Source of the DNA: Begonia masoniana
Lineage: Eukaryota > Streptophyta > Magnoliopsida > Cucurbitales > Begoniaceae
Direction of reading: 5' to 3'
DNA: 64,000 nucleotides
Assembly (NCBI GenBank): GCA_022432975.1
Contig: CM039502.1
Span: 28,311,205-28,375,204, forward strand
Below are positions 54,768-64,000 of the stretch, in pieces. Numbering within the stretch: position 1 is the stretch's first letter; each line of letters opens with the position of its first letter. The notes below the pieces were generated by a model. It ran no database searches and had not been told where the DNA came from. It saw only the letters and a program-made list of their open reading frames with translations. Position numbers and translations under genes: made by a program.

Positions 54768-57656
54768 TCATGGCTGACGATTTTGATCACTAGTGGAAGC
54801 ATAACTGTCGTCCACTTTCATTTTGCCTTTACCTTTTGCTTTGTCAGCCTTTGCTTTGTCTTTTGCTTTAGAGTCATTTGATGCTACTATGTCGGTTGAG
54901 TCATCCCAATTAGGTAGATCTGGTGAGTTGTGTAACGCCCCGAGTTATCTGAACCCGGTTCGCTACTCATTACTTGACCATGACTAAGAAATTTCAAATA
55001 AATTTAAAACTTCATTCGACATACAAAATTTGACGTTTACTAAACGTTCAAAACATTTGAAAACTTTGCAGCGGAAAAATTATTTAAAACTACAATGGGG
55101 TTAAACTAGCGGTGAAAATATTGTTGGAAAGATTAATGGAAATATTTCAAGTGTCCGGTCAAAAGAATTAAGGTTTTAAGTGATGGACTACTCAAGGAAT
55201 TACAAAAGTCGAATTCATCTGCCGACGACAAAGTCAACAGAAGAAGCAGAAGTAGAAAACCAAAGGCTTCTGCCGATGACGTCTACACGACTTCACCCAC
55301 AACTTCATCTGCCGATGAAGTCGTGAGAACTTCATACACCACTTCATCTGCCGATGAAGTCAACATAACTTCATCTGCCGATGAAGTCAGCGCAATTTCA
55401 TCTCTCAATAGATAAACACACGACATCTTCCGATAACAACAATATGACTCCTTCCGATAGAATTAAAACATACACTACATCTTCCGATTCACTACGACAA
55501 ACAGATTACTCTACATCTTCCGATTCGCTAAACGACAAAACCCCTTAACTCTCTCAGGCTACACCTGCCGATCACTACTCGACGACTTAATACTCTACAC
55601 CTTCCGATCGAATAGACTACATTTGCCGACACGTGCTTCTCACGTGACTCCTTAAGGCATCTGCCGATAGACTTTCATCTTCCGACAGACTGACACACCA
55701 CATCTACCAATAGACTTCCTTCTTCCGATAGACATCAACACGATTTCCTTCCACAGAACGCAATAAACCTCTACACATATCCACTGATACAAAAATTATT
55801 CAATTTCTACCAATGGACTAAACAACCTGTCTATAACCCGAGAAAGCTTCGACTATCTAACAGACTTAAAACATTTTACCAAAAATCCATTCATAACACT
55901 CCAAGTCATTGTATTGATCAAAATCAGTAAAAACATGAAAATCAGAAATTCTCGAAAACAAAGTCAAATAGCTGTAATCTCATTTACTAAAAACTTCATA
56001 TACTCGATTAAATCATTATCCACTAAACCTCCACATCTGTAGACAACATGCTAAACCGCCCCATCAGTTACCATGCCGAAGCCTGAATGCACTCCTCCAA
56101 CGTCCACTATTCCTCAACACGATCAGGAGACACACCTGCTAACACTTCTTCACCTACATCACAAAACTCATCTATTAGCCTAATGCTAAGTAAGTAAAGC
56201 AGTATATGAATGAAGTAAAATGCTGAACTTAAACTCCTAAATATGCAGTTTCTATTTTTCTCATCTCAGTGGCATACGCATTCGTTCATAACATGATCTG
56301 ATCCCATGGTTCCCTTGGGAGTGGGATCAATTCTCCCAATGTCTACATCCTCCTACTTAATTAAGGGGCAGATTAATTCCCTTAACACTTGATCTGATCC
56401 CATGGTTCCCTTGGGAGTGGGATCACTTCTCCCAATGTCTAAATCCCTTCATAAGTTAAGGGGTGGATTAGTTCCCTTAATAGCTTGTCTGTCGCATACA
56501 GTTCATACCTTACCATTCCTTACATGAAATTCATTTTCGTAACTTTTAACAAAACATGATGCATGGACAATAGAAACATTCAAGCATACATAAACCTACT
56601 GTTTTGTGATGTAGGCCCGAAGGCACAAGCAATACTTTACTTACCTGGCTCCTGGAAATCTGTCTGGTTGCTAGCTACTTCGGAGGTCTGTTCACCTAAG
56701 TTCATACAGAATATAAATCAAGGCTTCACTAAACCTTTCAAAATATCAAACAGCGGTTCGAGAAATCTAGTTAGAAACTCTACTACCCGAGCATTCCTAC
56801 TTATCGCTAAAACCCGAATCTACACTCAATCTCAGCATCCTCAAAATCCTCACATTGCAATCCTCCAGGCATTTCACCACTATACCACAAGAGAAATAAG
56901 GAAAAGAAACTTACCTAAGTCGAAGGAGAACCGAGCGAGGAGAATCGCCTAGAGAGCTCGGCTGCTTGAGCTGAAAGTTTCCGAAGAGAAGAGTATGAGA
57001 GGGGGGTGGCGGCTACAGTGCAATAAACCCAACCCTTATCCTTAAATACGTTACCCAACTTTTGAACATTGTAAATTACTCTAATACCCTTAACAAGTTG
57101 TTCAATAACCTTATTTAATTCATTACCTAGTCAAGTGTATTACTTTAATAATAAAAGGCTGGTTCGATAGAACCAGGTGCTACAAGTTGTCCCAATCAAT
57201 CAACATTTCTGACACAAATGGTGTCGAAGTAGTAGCCTTTGCTTTCTTTTGCTTCTTTTCCATTTTGATGAATTTAATCATTTGTAATTCCTCGAAATCT
57301 TTGAATTCTGGAAGGTCTTTGCGAAGATCATTCCAAAGTTTGAGGTCGTCAGAGGACATTGTTTTGTTACGAATCTTCCAGCATTTATACTCTGCTAAAG
57401 CTATGTCCCATTTGTACCAAGGATTGGTTTTAGGATTATACTTCTTGCCAATGTACTCAGCATTTTGTAAATCATACCAAGAAGGATTTGCTTGATTTCT
57501 CATACGAATGATCAAAGGATGATTCGGATGAATATTTTGAAGAGCCACCCAAGTAGGAACTTTGTACTCTCCAGGATGCCTAGGAGATAAAATGGTGGGA
57601 CTTCTTTGATGTCGTTTTAAAATGGGAACACGAGGATAATGGTTGTTGTCTGTCAT
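54768..57656 (-). pseudogene. Viral unit B ORF3, split by a solo LTR
   Basis: Start ATG 57656-57654 lies immediately after the ORF2 stop (TAAATG). The first part (57656-57185) encodes VPILKRHQRSPTIL, WYDLQNAEYIGKKYNPK, WKIRNKTMSSDDLKLWNDL and ends in MLIDWDN. After the LTR (54931-57184) the same frame continues from 54930 (SPDLPNWDDSTDIV) through a lysine-rich stretch to TGA at 54770-54768. The two parts fit at the duplicated AGTTG. Product unknown; a basic tail suggests nucleic-acid binding (inference). Confidence 0.7.
54931..57184 (+). mobile_element. Solo LTR, gypsy-type (2254 bp), TSD AGTTG
   Basis: It starts TGTAACGCCCCGAG and ends CCAGGTGCTACA, with AGTTG at 54926-54930 and 57185-57189. 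Related in layout to the other two gypsy-type solo LTRs (GATGTAGGCCCGAAGGCAC block) but a distinct family. It carries an array of ACTTCATCTGCCGATGAAGT palindromes (55300-55390), CTTCCGAT motifs to about 55740, and a 100-bp duplicated TGATCTGATCCCATGGTTCC block (56296-56470). The 129-codon ORF inside has no domain. Confidence 0.94.
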
Positions 57657-58964
57657 TTAAAGAACCACTTTCCCTTTGCCTTTGTTTTTTCTTTTTGATT
57701 TTCTCTGCGAAAGATCAATAAAAGATTCCCTGAAAGAATCCCATAAATCTTCATGAGAAACAAAATCAATAATATCATCATCTGGATTTTGTGCTTCTCC
57801 TGGGAGAACAGAGAAAGAATTTGAATCTGTACTCATAGATTGTACATCATTTTGTTCGTCAGTTTGATCAATATCTGCCTCAATGTCATTTAAAGATATA
57901 AACTGATCTTTGATCATATCAAATAATTTGACTTTCCTTTCTTGAGAACTCATTGAAGGAAAAGTTTGTTGTAAATTTTGAAACATGCTCTGAACAAAAT
58001 CATTGTCAGGAGCCTGCCTAGTAGTGGCTTTTGATGAAGACAACAAAGTCTTATTTTGATTGTTGGTCTGATTCATTTTTGATAAGCAACTGTCAATGTC
58101 AAAACTAGACCACCATTTGACCAAGAATGATCTTTGAATTTCTGGAAGGCCAAGATGATCGGTATCTATTTCTAGATTCCAATGCCATATCCAGTTGATT
58201 TGAAATTCAGTACAAAACCATAAAAGGTTAAGACCAAGAACTTTTGTTGGTTGAGACGAAATAAAAGGATGATATTTCTCCCAGATTTGAAAAGAGGCTT
58301 GAATTTTCTGGGGGAAAATGCTAAACTCAGGAGCATGAGATTGCCACCAATGGTAAAACCAAGATGGAAATTTATCCTCCGAATTCAGAATTTTTGGATT
58401 AATTGTGAAAAACCAAGAGTGATTCCTTGGCGGATTTTGATAGAAAAACACATGGGTCTAGGCATGAACATAGTCCCAATAGTTGTATTTTTGTTCTTGA
58501 TTTGTAGTCCGACTTGCATAAACATTCAAACCCCATTCTTGCGGATGGAGGACTCGGACAATATAACACTTAGAATGTGTTATAGGAGTTTTGAAATTGG
58601 TTTGATCCACATAATGGTGTACAATTTGAACTGACTGAGTTTCTGTAAAAATAGCCTCATAAAAATATCGAAGCTTTCCATCAGGAACTAAGTAGTGTTG
58701 TGTACCCATATACCTGCTTTGAAAGAACCAGGCATCTGTTTGATTGAGAAGTAAATCTTTTGAGGAAAGAATAAAAACTGATTCCACCAAAGGCTTTTTT
58801 GTAAATTGAGGACCTTGTTCCAAGGCCTCTTTTGTTGTTCTAGGCTTGGAAGCCTCTAACTGTTTTGTTTGAGCTCCTTTGGATGATTCCCCAACTGTGG
58901 GAAAATTTTGAAAATAATCATTTTTGTTCCGACCACGGCCTCTTCCCCTACTAGGGGCGGACAT
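57657..58964 (-). pseudogene. Viral unit B ORF2 with one in-frame stop
   Basis: Start ATG 58964 overlaps the polymerase ORF end (58951). It shares with unit A the RGRGRG N-terminus, FPTVGES, WFFQSRYMGTQHYLVP, HPQEWGLNV, FPSWFYHWWQSHAPEF, INWIWHWNLEI and acidic VLPGEAQNPDDD end. A TAG at 58460-58458 lies where unit A has a tryptophan codon; the frame continues open beyond it to 57657. Function unknown. Its conservation between two divergent units suggests it was under selection in the virus. Confidence 0.78.
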
Positions 58965-61164
58965 CCTGCAAAAATTCTCGAGTTAAGAAGTCAGGAAGAG
59001 AATTACTAGCACCTTTGATATATTCGATGGTGAAATCAAAATTAGAAAGTTCTGATTGCCATCGAGCAAAGATTTGTTTTGAAACAATATTTTTAACATC
59101 TTTGGATAAAATATGTTTGATAGAAGAACAATCTACTCGTAATATAAATTGTTGATTGAGTAAATCATCTTGAAATTTGGAAATACATTTAACTACTGAC
59201 AAAATTTCTTTTTTAACAGTAGAGTACTTTTGATGAACAGGTTTCCAATTACCTGAAGTAAATCGAATTAATTCTTCTTTGTTAGAATTTGGATTTAGTT
59301 GTTTCAGAATACCTCCATAACCAAGGTCAGAGGCATCTGTTTCAACAATTTTCTTCCAAGCCACATTAGATAAACATAAACATGGAAGAGAAGTAACCTT
59401 TTGCTTAATGCGTTGAACAGCTTTTGTATGTGCTTCAGTCCACGGGGAAGGATTTTTACGAAGTCTTTTGTAAAGTAGCTCAGTATCTTTAGCTAAATTT
59501 TGATAAAAATCTCCTAAATAGTTAAGAGATCCTAAAAATCTTTGTAATTGAGTTTTGTCTTTGATTTCATTGGGAAACTTTGAAGCGAACTCAATACTAT
59601 GATTGATAGGAATTATTGTTCCTTTTTGAATAGTATGACCTAAAAATCTTATGGTAGTTTTGAATAGTTGTAATTTCGGAGCCGAAACTACCAGACCATT
59701 TCTTTTGATAACATCTTTCAAAATTCGAAGATGCTTGATATGTTGATCAATACTTTGTGAAAAAACTAATATATCATCTATGTAGACAATACAGAAATCT
59801 GAATATTTTGAAAAAATATCATTCATTATATTTTGAAATTCGGAAGGAGCATTTTTCAAACCGAACGGCATTACATTCCATTCATAATGACCAAAAGGAA
59901 CAACAAATGCAGTTTTGTATCTATCCTTTTCAGATATTTGAATTTGCCAATAACCTGATTTAAGGTCAAATTTTGAAAATATGTGAGCATTTTGAAGTTT
60001 ATCTAGTAGATCTTTTTTGTTAGGAATAGGATATCTTATCCATTTTAAAACATTATTTAAAGGTTTGTAATTGATGACAAGAGGTGGGACACCTCGTTCT
60101 TGTTCAGCTTTGTTATTAACATAGAAAGCAGTACAACTCCAAGGAGAATAACTTTTTCTAATTAATTTTTTGTCTAAGAGGGAATCAATTTCCTTTTTGC
60201 ATAGATTTCTATATTCGTCTTTCATTTGACTAGGACGAGCTTTTGTAGGAATTTGTTTTTCATCATAATTGGGAATATAAGGAAGAGAAACGATATGCTT
60301 CTTTCTGTCCCAGAAGGCATTTGGAGAAGTGCTACAAATGTCACTTAAAATTTGATTTTCAATATCTTTGATTTTAATTATAATTTTAGGATTTTGTAAT
60401 TGTTGATCAATTTTTAAACAATTAATTTCATCTTTAAGAAAGTTTAATTGTTTTTCTTTATTTTGATATAAATTTTTTAATTCATTTATCATTTTGGTTT
60501 CAGGATCTGTTACAAATAAATAAATAATTTCTTGATGATTTATTGTGCCAAAGATTCCTGAATTATCAATTTTTGTAATGGGCATAATTTTGTTAAGGAA
60601 AGGAGTTCCTAAATTTGCCTGTTGTTGAAGATTTTTGACTAATAGAAAGGTTGTTTCTATGGCTGTGTCATTATTGTACACATCAACTTTTGACAATTTA
60701 TAATTGATTTTTAATCTACTACCTCCAGCGGCAGTAAGAGTTTGAACAGTCTTTTCAAAGAATTTTGTAGGAATTAATCCTTCTTGAAGACAATTAATGT
60801 CAGCGCCACTATCAATTAAAGCGATAACATTTGGGATTTGATAATCTTTGATAATCAAAGTGATTTCAATATACCATTTTTGATAAGTAACTTTGTTAAT
60901 GATATTGAGGGATTCAAAAGGATTGGTATCCTCTAACTCAAGTTTTGAAGTTTCATTATTCTTAAATGAAAATTTTGAAGAAGAGGAAGAAGAGGCTTCT
61001 TCTATATCTCTTAATTCATTTTGACTTTCAAGACGAATTAATCGGTCTTCAAAGTTCATTTGTAATTGATAGAAATGATCATATTGATCTTTGATTTGAA
61101 CAATTTCAGATTTTAATTGAGTGACCTCAGATTGTAATAGGTTTGGAAATTTGAATTTTTTCAA
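58951..61164 (-). pseudogene. Viral unit B protease, reverse transcriptase and RNase H
   Basis: The frame holds a coiled-coil-like start, aspartic protease (ALIDSGADINCL), RT (YSPWSCTAFYVNNKAE, FDLKSGYWQIQISEKDRYK, FCIVYIDDILVFSQS) and RNase H (ETDASDLGYGGILKQ, LRVDCSSIKHIL, FTIEYIKGASNSLPD). These copy viral RNA into DNA. This frame has no ATG at its start; it is preceded by a TGA and is offset by one base, at an A-run near 61155-61162, from the frame that follows the coat protein. The domains themselves are uninterrupted. Confidence 0.9.
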
Positions 61165-61264
61165 TCATGTTAAGGACATCATTCAAACTATAATATTTTG
61201 GTTGAATAGTTGGAATAATAGATTCAATACTTTTTCCTTTTGAAGAATTTGTTGAATTGACTAT

Positions 61265-63921
<2,657 letters not shown>

Positions 63922-64000
63922 TAATATGTACTATGAAAAAGTTTAAGAAAACATAATTCACCCTTGCTATTATGCTATTACCAATTCTTCAAGAGCTGTT

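Overview
The window is nuclear DNA of a flowering plant, most likely a eudicot. The evidence is two intron-containing plant genes, nested Ty1/copia and Ty3/gypsy LTR retrotransposons primed by initiator tRNA-Met, long gypsy LTRs, and an endogenous plant pararetrovirus locus. I cannot name the species. Only two host genes are supported; almost everything else is transposable element, endogenous virus or tandem repeat.

Region 1 (1-12830): a decayed Sirevirus-type copia element on the minus strand, with degenerate gag and pol and an extra env-like ORF that runs off the left edge. It is inserted in the gag-protease region of a chromodomain gypsy element (G1). G1 has the order pol end - LTR - gag, as in tandem elements sharing one LTR.

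Region 2 (12831-33620): a minus-strand copia element (Copia-2), interrupted by a gypsy element (G2, 19324-27075, target duplication CACAT) and by a solo LTR (28757-30949, target duplication GAAAT). Its left LTR contains a minisatellite of 143 in-register 27-bp units. The right LTR keeps the single unexpanded unit. A 730-bp near-identical tandem duplication lies next to its gag.

Region 3 (33621-42600): two convergent host genes. TAF1B (plus strand, 4 exons, 716 aa) is an RNA polymerase I core-factor subunit, and the Copia-2 LTR ends about 125 bp before its ATG. eIF4E (minus strand, 5 exons, 232 aa) is the cap-binding translation initiation factor. A 382-bp foldback element lies between their 3' ends and a LINE remnant lies in eIF4E intron 1.

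Region 4 (43012-47283): a copia gag relic split by a Sirevirus solo LTR (target duplication AAAAT), then a 609-bp tandem repeat.

Region 5 (47284-63921): an endogenous pararetrovirus (Caulimoviridae, florendovirus-like) locus on the minus strand with two distinct viral units. Unit B (53264-62733) reads coat protein, protease, RT, RNase H, ORF2, ORF3, promoter, primer-binding site, movement protein, which is a whole genome opened between movement and coat protein. Unit A (47284-52975) is partial. Each unit is bounded on both sides by TA-rich simple repeats, including about 457 pure TA units, and each was later hit by a gypsy-type solo LTR with a perfect target duplication. All viral frames carry breaks and appear non-functional.
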